Under the pieces are notes generated by a model. The model was not told the origin of the DNA. It ran no database searches and saw only the letters and a list, made by a program, of their open reading frames with translations. Positions 16,767-24,515 of a DNA stretch of 64,000 nt are shown here, one piece after another. Source of the stretch: UBA3951 sp050952125 (GTDB lineage: Bacteria > Bacillota > Sulfobacillia > Fermentithermobacillales > Fermentithermobacillaceae); the NCBI GenBank assembly GCA_050952125.1, contig JBMNKK010000001.1:372001-436000 (forward strand). The letters run 5' to 3'. Position 1 is the stretch's first letter; the number at the start of each line of letters is the position of its first letter. The position numbers were made by a program, and so were the translations under genes.

Positions 16767-18317
16767 ATGAACAGAACCCGAGGAAGCAAACTGGCCGCCA
16801 AAGAGGCAATTCGCCCTTCGCTGGACACGCGTGCTATCGAGCGTAACCCCTTGCAGGAAAGAGCACCCATCATTGAGGCTCTGAAGGACTACATGGGAGT
16901 CACCCGATTTCACATGCCCGGACACCGGGGAGGTATCGGCGTCGATCCCATTGCGATAGGTCAATTGGGATTAAAGACCTATCAGTGCGACGTTACGGGC
17001 GTCCTGGGAATGGACGATCTCCACGAACCTCACGGATGCATCAGAGAAGCCCAGGAACTGGCCGCAGAGGTTTTCGGCGCCGACCAGACGTACTTCTCGG
17101 TCGGAGGGACTTCGGGCGCCGTCAAGGCCATGGTCCTGGCAACTCTGAATGACGGTGAGACACTGATCATACCGAGGAACATCCACAAGTCCATTCTGGC
17201 GGCAATCGTTCTCTCAGGCGCGAAGCCCGCATTTGTGAGGCCGTCATATGATGAGTACCTCGGCCTTACCGAAGGCGTCGAACTGAGATCTCTTGAAGAG
17301 TGCGTGGAAGCCAACCCAAATGCCAAAGCCGCGCTCCTCGTGAACCCAACCTACTACGGTACCGCGGTCGACCTCACGCCAACGGCCTCATTCCTACACG
17401 AGAGAGGCATCACCCTCTTGGTTGATGAAGCGCACGGGCCGCACTTCCGTTTTCATAAGAAACTTCCCGTTCCGGCTCTTGACTCAGGTGCTGACATCGT
17501 GGCTCAAGGAGCGCACAAGATCATAGGCGCGCTCACCCAAGCTTCGTTCCTGCACGTGAAAGGTGCCAGAGTCGACCGGGCACGCCTCAAAGCGATGTTC
17601 CAGTTCCTGTCGTCCACCAGCCCCTCCTACCTCCTATTGGCGTCGCTGGACGCTGCCAGGCGCCATATGGCCATGTTCGGGACCGACCTAATCGACTACG
17701 CCATCAACCAAGCAAACTACCTTCGCTACGCGGTAAATCAAATCCCGGGCTTGTACTCGTTTGGAGAAGAGAGCGTGGGAAAGCCGGGAGCCGAGTCTTT
17801 GGACCCGACCAAGGTCACCATCACCGTGAGGGAACTCGGCATTACAGGTTACCAGGCAGAAAAGTATCTGCGGCGCAAGCATGATATCCAGGTCGAGATG
17901 TCTGACCTGTACAACGTGCTTATCATCGTGAGCTACGGAAACACAACGAACGATGTGGAGAAGCTGCTTTCGGGCCTTAGAGACCTGGTAGAGGCCGTGG
18001 AGCACGGAGACTTGGTGCAGGACCTCCTCGCGAACCAGAAGTCCATCCCTGACCTTCCGGCCTTCCCCGAAATGGCGCTCACCCCCAGGAGGGCAGTCAT
18101 GAGCCCTTGGCAGCGGGTAAGCCTTGCACAAGCCCGGAACAGGGTATCGGCGGAAGTGGTCACGTGTTACCCTCCGGGCATCCCCATCGTCTACCCCGGA
18201 GAAGTCATTACCGACGAAACAGTCGCTTACCTTAGTGTAGTGAAGGATTTGGCATTCGGCATTTCGGGCCCTGAGGATAGAACTCTTGAGACCCTCCGGG
18301 TGGTGAAGGATGTTTGA
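16767..18317 (+). CDS. PLP-dependent Orn/Lys/Arg decarboxylase family protein
   Basis: The 516-residue fold-type I PLP enzyme belongs to the short, biosynthetic-type family of lysine, ornithine and arginine decarboxylases found in Bacillota (SpeA/YaaO/Cad-like), without the wing domain of the inducible proteobacterial forms. Visible motifs are FHMPGHRGG near residue 50, TYFSVGGTSGA for phosphate binding, VDEAHGPHFRFH with the cofactor-stacking Asp and His, and AHKIIGALTQASFLH with the PLP lysine near residue 250. The C-terminal domain has the conserved CYPPGIPIVYPGE. It likely makes agmatine, cadaverine or putrescine; the choice of substrate cannot be read. Its stop overlaps the next start, so it is translationally coupled to an amidase gene. 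Confidence 0.9.
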   Translation: MNRTRGSKLAAKEAIRPSLDTRAIERNPLQERAPIIEALKDYMGVTRFHMPGHRGGIGVDPIAIGQLGLKTYQCDVTGVLGMDDLHEPHGCIREAQELAAEVFGADQTYFSVGGTSGAVKAMVLATLNDGETLIIPRNIHKSILAAIVLSGAKPAFVRPSYDEYLGLTEGVELRSLEECVEANPNAKAALLVNPTYYGTAVDLTPTASFLHERGITLLVDEAHGPHFRFHKKLPVPALDSGADIVAQGAHKIIGALTQASFLHVKGARVDRARLKAMFQFLSSTSPSYLLLASLDAARRHMAMFGTDLIDYAINQANYLRYAVNQIPGLYSFGEESVGKPGAESLDPTKVTITVRELGITGYQAEKYLRRKHDIQVEMSDLYNVLIIVSYGNTTNDVEKLLSGLRDLVEAVEHGDLVQDLLANQKSIPDLPAFPEMALTPRRAVMSPWQRVSLAQARNRVSAEVVTCYPPGIPIVYPGEVITDETVAYLSVVKDLAFGISGPEDRTLETLRVVKDV

Positions 18318-19261
18318 AGCCGCGTGTGCTAAACGCTTGGCCCGCCAAGAGAAGGGAGACTGACGGCAACGAGGTATCGGTGATCTCGCTCGAGTCGACC
18401 TGTCCCCCCGGTTCAATAGACGTGGAGGGCATCTTCCCTGCCCCCGGCGGTGAACACCTCGTTCACGTGGTTCTACGGGGATTGGGACTCACTATGGCAG
18501 AAGATGAAATCCTGGTTGCGGATGGACTGATAAGGCACTTTAGGGTGCGCCGGGGACAAGGTGAGGAACCGGTGTCGGTGGAGATCCGGACGGAATTCCC
18601 GGTGAAGCCGGACTTTTCGGTGACACCCGGAATGCCGTCCCGTACAGACATCACGTTCCCAAGAGAACCCCTCGCCGCTTTGATGTCCGGCAGGCAGATT
18701 ATTGTTGACCCGGGCCACGGCGGCAGGGACGCGGGGGTACGGGGCCCTGTAAACCTTCTAGAGAAGGACTGCGCGCTTGAGGTGGCCAAGGAGCTTGAGA
18801 GCCTGCTCAGAAACGCTGGAGCCGTGCCGCTTCTCACAAGAGATTCCGACTTATATCTCGCCCCCGGCTCCAGGCTTGCAGGCATCCTCTCAGGCGTACG
18901 GACTAGTCCGGACCGGCGGCCCACGCCCCTCCATCCCGAACTGGCAGTAGAGATCCACATGTCGGGCGAGAAAGACCCCTTAGCCCGGTCATATCACTGC
19001 TACTTCGCTGAGGGGTGCGCCCGGGCGCCGGTTCTCGCGGAGAGCATAGCGGCCGCGCTGAACGAGAGAATGGGCACGGCGTTCCCGGGACTCGAAAAGA
19101 TGGAGTCGGAAGGACACGGCTTCCCCGTCGTGAGAATCGAGCCCGTCTGCCTCACCCACTTCGCGGATGAAGCGAACTTCCGGGCACCGCTCTACCGCAA
19201 GAGGATCGCGCAAGGGATTTTCAACGGCATCGCCAGGTATCTCAGGAAAGGGGGGCAATAG
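18314..19261 (+). CDS. N-acetylmuramoyl-L-alanine amidase-like protein (Amidase_3 fold)
   Basis: The 315-residue protein starts at a TTG that overlaps the previous stop. Residues 1-125 are an unrecognised beta-rich region. From about 130 onward it is an Amidase_3 zinc hydrolase: IIVDPGHGGRDAGVRG gives the first His, NLLEKDCALEVAKELE the Glu, VEIHMSG the second His, and RIEPVCLTHFADEANFR lies near the position of the catalytic Glu. Amidase_3 enzymes cut the lactyl-amide bond of peptidoglycan and are normally exported, but no signal peptide is visible here. It may act on cytosolic muropeptides or a related amide. Coupling between a decarboxylase and a CofE-like ligase is unusual. Confidence 0.82.
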   Translation: MKPRVLNAWPAKRRETDGNEVSVISLESTCPPGSIDVEGIFPAPGGEHLVHVVLRGLGLTMAEDEILVADGLIRHFRVRRGQGEEPVSVEIRTEFPVKPDFSVTPGMPSRTDITFPREPLAALMSGRQIIVDPGHGGRDAGVRGPVNLLEKDCALEVAKELESLLRNAGAVPLLTRDSDLYLAPGSRLAGILSGVRTSPDRRPTPLHPELAVEIHMSGEKDPLARSYHCYFAEGCARAPVLAESIAAALNERMGTAFPGLEKMESEGHGFPVVRIEPVCLTHFADEANFRAPLYRKRIAQGIFNGIARYLRKGGQ

Positions 19262-19264
19262 AAA

Positions 19265-19927
19265 GTGAGCGACGGCAGCCTCAAGAACGCCGCTGTGCTG
19301 CGTATAAGAACCCACCTCATCACCGAAAAAGATGACGTGGTAGATATCGTGGCGAGATACACCGCCGATATTGCCGAAGTCGGCGATCTGGTCGGTATGG
19401 CCGAGTCTGTCGTGGCGATCACTCAGGGGCGCGCCGTATCTCCCGAAGGTGTCCACCCCAGCTGGCTGGCACGGCTCATCGCCAGATTCGCGCACCCCGA
19501 CGCATCTGTCTCGGCCCCTCGCAGCATGCAGATGGCCATCCGCGAAGTAGGCCTCTTCCGGATCTTGCTCGCAGCAGCAGCAGGGCTTGTGGGCAAAGTC
19601 ATAGGAAAGCGAGGACTCTTCTTTAGGGTCGCCGGGCACGAAGTGGCCGAAATCGACGACTCCGGAGGCACTATGCCGCCCTATGACCGGAGCATCATCC
19701 TCGGTCCGAAGGACCCGGATTCGGTTGCGCGTAAGGTCTGGAAGAAAACCGGGCTTTGGATGCTCATTCTGGACGTAAACGACAAGGGATGCGTTGACGT
19801 GCTTGGCTCCAGCCTGCCACTCACACCCGAGAAAGAGAGGTCAATTCAGGAACTCCTGAAGTCGAATCCCTTCGGCAACGATGACCAGAAAACCCCGCTC
19901 ATAGTGATAAAGCCCGGGCGCTCCTAG
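19265..19927 (+). CDS. F420-0:gamma-glutamyl ligase (CofE/FbiB)-like protein
   Basis: The 220-residue protein starts at GTG 19265, 3 bases after the amidase stop. It resembles the CofE ligase domain: VLRIRTHLITEKDDVVDIVARYT at the N-terminus, VGDLVGMAESVVAITQGR, and a C-terminal stretch with WMLILDVNDKGCVDVLGSS. CofE adds glutamate to a lactyl-phospho-lactyl precursor using GTP. No other F420 gene is in the window, and distant family members in Bacillota occur without F420, so I infer amide or isopeptide ligation of some acidic substrate. The two partner genes (decarboxylase and amidase) hint at an amine or peptide conjugate. Confidence 0.72.
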   Translation: MSDGSLKNAAVLRIRTHLITEKDDVVDIVARYTADIAEVGDLVGMAESVVAITQGRAVSPEGVHPSWLARLIARFAHPDASVSAPRSMQMAIREVGLFRILLAAAAGLVGKVIGKRGLFFRVAGHEVAEIDDSGGTMPPYDRSIILGPKDPDSVARKVWKKTGLWMLILDVNDKGCVDVLGSSLPLTPEKERSIQELLKSNPFGNDDQKTPLIVIKPGRS

Positions 19928-19990
19928 CACCTGACTAAGCTATTCCTCGCCGGGCGTAACTTAGTCCGCGCATTGCGGTGCAAAGGAGCG

Positions 19991-20022
19991 GCGGGCCGAC
20001 ACCCCCGCGAATGCCGGCCCGC
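19991..20022. terminator. GC-rich hairpin between convergent genes
   Basis: GCGGGCCG (19991-19998) pairs with CGGCCCGC (20015-20022) between the CofE-like gene and the convergent PepV-like gene. The U-tract is weak on both strands, so termination is probable from position rather than proven by form. Confidence 0.45.
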
Positions 20023-20035
20023 GCATTACCAGTCT

Positions 20036-21526
20036 TTAAGTTGCCAGAGCGAACAACGCCCTCGCGTATATCCTCACAAGGAAGAGGATCTCGTCGACAG
20101 CGAGCCTCTCATCCGCTTGGTGAGCGGTCTCAACAGTCCCAGGACGCACGGGGCCGTAGGCTACCCCTCCGGGTATCACCTTGGCGTAGGTGCCTCCGCC
20201 GATAGCCATAGGAGGCGAGTTGTCGCCGGTCTCCTCCCGGTACACCCTGAGGAGCGTCTTCACCAGGAACGAGTCCGGATCAGTGTAGTGCGCCTTGCCT
20301 ACGGAAAGCACGTCGACTTTGGTTCCTTCGGGATGGACGCAGTTCAGTGCCCTCTCTTTCAGCTCCTCGCCCGAGACCCTCACAGGGAACCTGATGTTGT
20401 AGACGCATCTCAGCGCCGGAGTGGCTCCGCTTCTGTCAATTCTGGCAATGCCGAGGTTGCAGCTGAGCTTTCCGGATATGTCGTCCTCGCTGTCGATATT
20501 GAGCCCTTCTCCGTAAATAGAGGCAGCCCTGGCCGCGAACTCGAGTCCTTCAGCCATCTGGAGCTTTGACCCCAGCGTACTGAGCAGGAAGATGAGGCCG
20601 GAAATCGCGTTGGTTCCTTCCTGCGGTACGGAAGCATGGGCTGCGACACCCCTCGACCTTACGCGGACCAGTGCCGCTCCTTTTTCAAACTCGAACTTGA
20701 GCGGGCCGGGACCTCCGGCGAACTCCCTGGCCTTCCCTACTCCGGCCTCAAGGAAAGAGATGATCTCATCTTCATAGCCGGCACGAACCCTTAGCGTAGC
20801 AGAAGCCCTGTCTCCAACTATGTTGGCTCGCTCTCCGCCCTCGAAATCTTCCAGGCTGGCCATGAAGCCTGATGGCCTGTCGCTGCCCTCCCGGTCTGTG
20901 TCCGGATCGGCCAGAGGCAGTCCTTCGCCGAGCTCGACTGCCACACCCACGTTCATACTGCCCTTTTCGGCAAATACGAGCGGGAACATCGCGTCCGGCG
21001 AGAACCCGTAGGTCGGCTTCTCCTCTACCTCAAAGTAGTGCCTGACACAGCGGAAGCCTGATTCCTCGTTCCCTCCGACCACATGCCGTACCCGGCGCTT
21101 GAGCGGAGCTCCCGATTCCTTCAGCGCTCGCAAGGCATAGAGACATGCAACCGTCGGCCCCTTATTGTCCTGCGAACCCCGCCCGTACACGTAGCCGTCC
21201 GACACTTCGCCCAGCGGATTCTTGGTCCAGTGAGACCCTACCGGTACGATGTCAACGTGAGTGAGGGTCATGGCCATCTCTTCTCCGCTGCCGATCTCGG
21301 CGTGGACGGCATATCCATCCACGTTTTTCGTGGTCATCCCGTACTTGGCCGCCTCATCCACATAGAAACGTAACGCCCGGTCGACTTCCTCGCCGAACGG
21401 CTTGCCGTCCACGGCCTCGGTACCGACGCTGGGTATTCGCAGGCAGCGGATGAGCGTGTCGACGATCTCGTCCTTCTTCGGACCAATCCACGAATCCAGG
21501 TACGAAGCGAATTCTTTCTCGTTCAT
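20036..21526 (-). CDS. M20 family dipeptidase, PepV/Sapep type
   Basis: The 496-residue cytosolic metallopeptidase has the PepV layout: a split catalytic domain with a large lid inserted in the middle. Metal-site motifs are LTHVDIVPVG (His and catalytic Asp), YGRGSQDNKGP (bridging Asp), GGNEESGFRCVRHYF (catalytic Glu followed by metal Glu), and near the end AIGGGTYAKVIPGGVAYGPVRPG, a family signature. It should cleave dipeptides with a free N-terminus. Its ATG overlaps the stop of the upstream M20D gene in a TAATG junction, so the two peptidases are co-translated. Confidence 0.9.
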   Translation of the reverse strand: MNEKEFASYLDSWIGPKKDEIVDTLIRCLRIPSVGTEAVDGKPFGEEVDRALRFYVDEAAKYGMTTKNVDGYAVHAEIGSGEEMAMTLTHVDIVPVGSHWTKNPLGEVSDGYVYGRGSQDNKGPTVACLYALRALKESGAPLKRRVRHVVGGNEESGFRCVRHYFEVEEKPTYGFSPDAMFPLVFAEKGSMNVGVAVELGEGLPLADPDTDREGSDRPSGFMASLEDFEGGERANIVGDRASATLRVRAGYEDEIISFLEAGVGKAREFAGGPGPLKFEFEKGAALVRVRSRGVAAHASVPQEGTNAISGLIFLLSTLGSKLQMAEGLEFAARAASIYGEGLNIDSEDDISGKLSCNLGIARIDRSGATPALRCVYNIRFPVRVSGEELKERALNCVHPEGTKVDVLSVGKAHYTDPDSFLVKTLLRVYREETGDNSPPMAIGGGTYAKVIPGGVAYGPVRPGTVETAHQADERLAVDEILFLVRIYARALFALAT

Positions 21527-22713
21527 TAGGTCTGCCTCGCTTTCAAGAACTCTTCGCGAGCCCTCCCGAGCAGGGACTTATCGAGCATAAGATCTAGCGC
21601 GGTATGGGCCAGCGACTTTGCCGATACGATGAGCCCTTCATTGCCTTTCTCGGACTTTGAGGCTTCACAGAACTCCCTGGAATGGCCGGCGACCCCCTTG
21701 GGAGCTATGCCGATATAGGCATTGCACGCGGGAACGGCAAGGCTGACATCGCCGAAATCGGTCGACCCGCCGCTGGGGAATATCTCGTCGGTAACTTCCT
21801 CGCCCAACGCCCGAAGATTAGCCAGGAAAGCGTCGGAAATAGGTTGGTTCGGGATGCGCGTCTTGTACCCCGATTTGTCCTCAATTTCCACCCTGCAGCC
21901 GGTCGCGATGGCGCCGGCTTCGGCGCAGTCCTTGATGCGGTCCACCAGCCTGGCAAGCGTCTGCATCGAGAAGGACCTGGCCAAATATCGCACCTGGGTA
22001 TGCTCCGGGATGATGTTGACCGCGTCACCGCCCTTGGTGATCATGCCGTGCATCCGCACGTCATCCGGAACGTGCTGCCGCAAACACGCCACTGCGTGAA
22101 AGAAGATGTTGACAGCATCCAAGGCGTTTATACCTTCCGTCGGGCTTCCGGCAGCGTGAGCGGGCTTACCGTAGTAGTCGATCACAAATGAGTGCGTCGC
22201 CAGGCTCTTGCCTCCGATCCGCGATACGCCTGAAGTCGGGTGAATCATGAGAGCCGCGTCAACGCCCTCAAAGATGCCCTTCTCTACCATTATGACCTTT
22301 CCGCCGCCGCCTTCTTCAGCCGGCGTTCCAAGCACCAGCACTCTTCCGGGCACGCCCGAACCCTCGAGTGCCCGCTTCAGCGCTGCTCCGGCACCTACTG
22401 CGGAAGTTCCTATGATGTTGTGGCCGCACGCGTGGCCGACCTCCGGTAGGGCGTCGTACTCGGCCAAGATGGCTACCGTAGGGCCGCCTTCACCTGAAAC
22501 AAAGGTTGCGCGGAAATCGGTCTCCATCCCCGCGACGTTGCGCTCTACCTCGAATCCTTCTTTTTCGAGGAATGAGGTCAAGAGCGATGCCGCTTTATGC
22601 TCCTCGAACGCCAATTCGGGATTCCGGTGGATCTCCAGGCTAAGTGAGGCCAACTCGTCGCGGAGCCTGTCCACCGCCTCAGTCACTTTCAACTTGAGAT
22701 CGGAGATGCTCAT
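21526..22713 (-). CDS. M20D family amidohydrolase (AbgB/aminoacylase-like)
   Basis: The protein has 395 residues when started at ATG 22713, which AGAGAGG precedes at a normal distance; a longer frame starts at 22773 without support. The M20D motifs are present: EHKAASLLTSFLEKEGFEVERNV, EYDALPEVGHACGHNIIGTS (metal Cys-Gly-His), TPAEEGGGGKVIMVEKG, MIHPTSG and a C-terminal STDFGDVS with the metal His replaced by local variation. Relatives hydrolyse N-acyl amino acids, p-aminobenzoyl-glutamate or indole-acyl conjugates, in the cytosol. It is the first gene of a two-gene peptidase operon. Confidence 0.87.
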   Translation of the reverse strand: MSISDLKLKVTEAVDRLRDELASLSLEIHRNPELAFEEHKAASLLTSFLEKEGFEVERNVAGMETDFRATFVSGEGGPTVAILAEYDALPEVGHACGHNIIGTSAVGAGAALKRALEGSGVPGRVLVLGTPAEEGGGGKVIMVEKGIFEGVDAALMIHPTSGVSRIGGKSLATHSFVIDYYGKPAHAAGSPTEGINALDAVNIFFHAVACLRQHVPDDVRMHGMITKGGDAVNIIPEHTQVRYLARSFSMQTLARLVDRIKDCAEAGAIATGCRVEIEDKSGYKTRIPNQPISDAFLANLRALGEEVTDEIFPSGGSTDFGDVSLAVPACNAYIGIAPKGVAGHSREFCEASKSEKGNEGLIVSAKSLAHTALDLMLDKSLLGRAREEFLKARQT

Positions 22714-23070
22714 TCGCTGCCACCTCTCTTGAGAAATGCTAGTCAAGTCACCTGTGCCACCTTTATCTTTCAATGGAGTCGCTCATTATCCTTCCAGAGA
22801 CATCCATCTCACCCTGGGGTTCGTTCAGCTAAACAGCAGTACCAAGTGCTTTTTCGGGCGCAAGGGGCCTACCGGATGTAAATTGTATGTCACTTCAATT
22901 CATGTCTAGCAAATTCAGCAGGAAAATAGTAGACTAATCCTCGGAAGGTGGGACAAGCTCAAAACATGGACTTGCCCGCCTAGCAGGGAAGGCTAATTGA
23001 GGGGAGGGGCACGGAGCCGATTCTGCCTGGTGTTAAGTCGTAACCGGAATCTCTAGGGAGGTATACAAAC
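22714..23070. other. Divergent non-coding region with a strong hairpin in the NCS2 leader
   Basis: About 357 bases separate the M20D gene from the permease. On the plus strand GGTGGG-A-CAAG (22947-22957) pairs with CTTG-CCCGCC (22971-22980) around a 13-base loop, about 90 bases before the permease start. I compared the leader with the purine (guanine/adenine) riboswitch and ykkC classes and saw no match. It may be an unclassified leader structure or a terminator of a short upstream transcript. Confidence 0.4.
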
Positions 23071-24375
23071 TTGCTGGAGAAGCTGTTCAAACTGAAGGAA
23101 CACCGCACCGACGTGCGGACAGAAGTAGTCGCAGGCATTACCACGTTCATGACGATGGCATACATAATCTTCGTCAACCCCGACATCTTGTCAGCGGCAG
23201 GAATGCCTTCCGGACCCGTCATGACCGCTACGGTAGTGGCTGCCGGATTCACCACAATCCTTGCCGGTCTCCTGTCGAACTACCCGTACGCTCTTGCCAG
23301 CGGCATGGGTCTGAACGCGTTCTTCGCTTTCACCGTAGCAGCCAAAGCAGGATGGCAAGCGGCTCTCGGCGTCGTTTTCCTGGAAGGTATCTTATTCCTC
23401 ATCCTGTCCCTCACCGGCGCGATCAACACAATTGACGCGGCCATTCCAACTACGATGAAACGCGCGGTTGGCGTAGGCATCGGCCTCTTCATCGCGCTCA
23501 TCGGCATTATGAATGCGGGCCTCATTCAAGACAGCCCCGCCACTCTCATCACCAGAGGCAATCTGACTGACAAGGGGCCGGCTCTCGCCATCATCGGACT
23601 TCTCATTACCGGAATTCTTATGTCGCTTAAAGTCCGCGGCGCAATCCTTATCGGCATCCTGCTCACCACCCTGATCGGTATTCCGATGGGCGTGACGAAC
23701 ATAACCGGCAGCATCATCGGCAAGCCCGCGTCGTTGTCGCCTATTCTGATGAAGATGGACCTGAAGGGCGCCTTGAGCCTAGGGTTCATGACCATTTTCT
23801 CCTTCTGGTTTGTAGATGTGTTTGACACGGTTGGAACCCTTATGGGAACTGCGTCCCGCGCGAACATGCTGGACGAAAAGGGGCAGCTTCCGAAGATCAA
23901 GGAGGCCATGACCGCCGACGCCATCGGAACCTGCCTCGGCGCGGCCCTCGGCACCAGCACTGTCACCACCTATGTTGAGTCCAGCGCAGGCATCGCTGAA
24001 GGCGGAAGGACCGGCCTTACCGCAGTTGTGGTAGGCGTTCTCTTCTTGATCTCGCTCGTCTTCGCCCCGCTGGCCGGCATGATCCCAAGCCAGGCTACTG
24101 CTCCCGCACTGATTATCGTCGGCGTGCTGATGATGCTCCCGGTCAAGGAAATTGATTGGGCTGACTTCACTGACGCCCTCCCGGCATTCATCACCATCGC
24201 GCTTATGCCCTTCACCTATTCCATCTCCGACGGTATCGCGGCGGGCTTCGTCGTGTACCCGATCATGAAGCTGGTTTCCGGAAAAGGAAAGGAACTGCAC
24301 TGGTTGGTGTACGTACTGGCAGTGTTGTCAGTGGTCCACCTGGCACCCGGGCTCTTTACCTGGCTAGGTGTGTAG
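23071..24375 (+). CDS. NCS2 family purine permease (AzgA/PbuG-like)
   Basis: The 434-residue polytopic protein has the full AzgA-type sequence: TEVVAGITTFMTMAYIIFVNPDIL at the N-terminus, YPYALASGMGLNAFFAFTV, FWFVDVFDTVGTL and ALGTSTVTTYVESSAGIAEGGRTGL. These are the conserved helices and substrate half-helices of adenine/guanine/hypoxanthine:proton symporters, with about 13-14 membrane spans. It starts at TTG 23071 behind CTAGGGAGG. It stands alone with its own terminator. The precise purine cannot be deduced. Confidence 0.93.
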   Translation: MLEKLFKLKEHRTDVRTEVVAGITTFMTMAYIIFVNPDILSAAGMPSGPVMTATVVAAGFTTILAGLLSNYPYALASGMGLNAFFAFTVAAKAGWQAALGVVFLEGILFLILSLTGAINTIDAAIPTTMKRAVGVGIGLFIALIGIMNAGLIQDSPATLITRGNLTDKGPALAIIGLLITGILMSLKVRGAILIGILLTTLIGIPMGVTNITGSIIGKPASLSPILMKMDLKGALSLGFMTIFSFWFVDVFDTVGTLMGTASRANMLDEKGQLPKIKEAMTADAIGTCLGAALGTSTVTTYVESSAGIAEGGRTGLTAVVVGVLFLISLVFAPLAGMIPSQATAPALIIVGVLMMLPVKEIDWADFTDALPAFITIALMPFTYSISDGIAAGFVVYPIMKLVSGKGKELHWLVYVLAVLSVVHLAPGLFTWLGV

Positions 24376-24432
24376 CACGCAAGACCGAAGATCATCGAAA
24401 AAGGATCTTGCGACACACAGACACCTATAAAG

Positions 24433-24459
24433 AAAGGGACCTCTCGCGAGGTCCCTTTT
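24433..24459 (+). terminator. Strong intrinsic terminator after NCS2 permease
   Basis: AAAGGGACCTC and GAGGTCCCTTT form a perfect 11-bp stem with a TCGC tetraloop and an ending T-run. The A-run on the other side lets it also stop transcripts on the minus strand. Confidence 0.9.
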
Positions 24460-24515
24460 CATGTCTCCGGATCTAAGTGCCACTGCAGAACCGGCGACGG
24501 TTCCAACCGGTATGG

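Noticed and set aside
22714..23070. Purine riboswitch before the NCS2 permease
   Set aside because: The two loop motifs and the TATA-flanked stem of the purine aptamer are absent.
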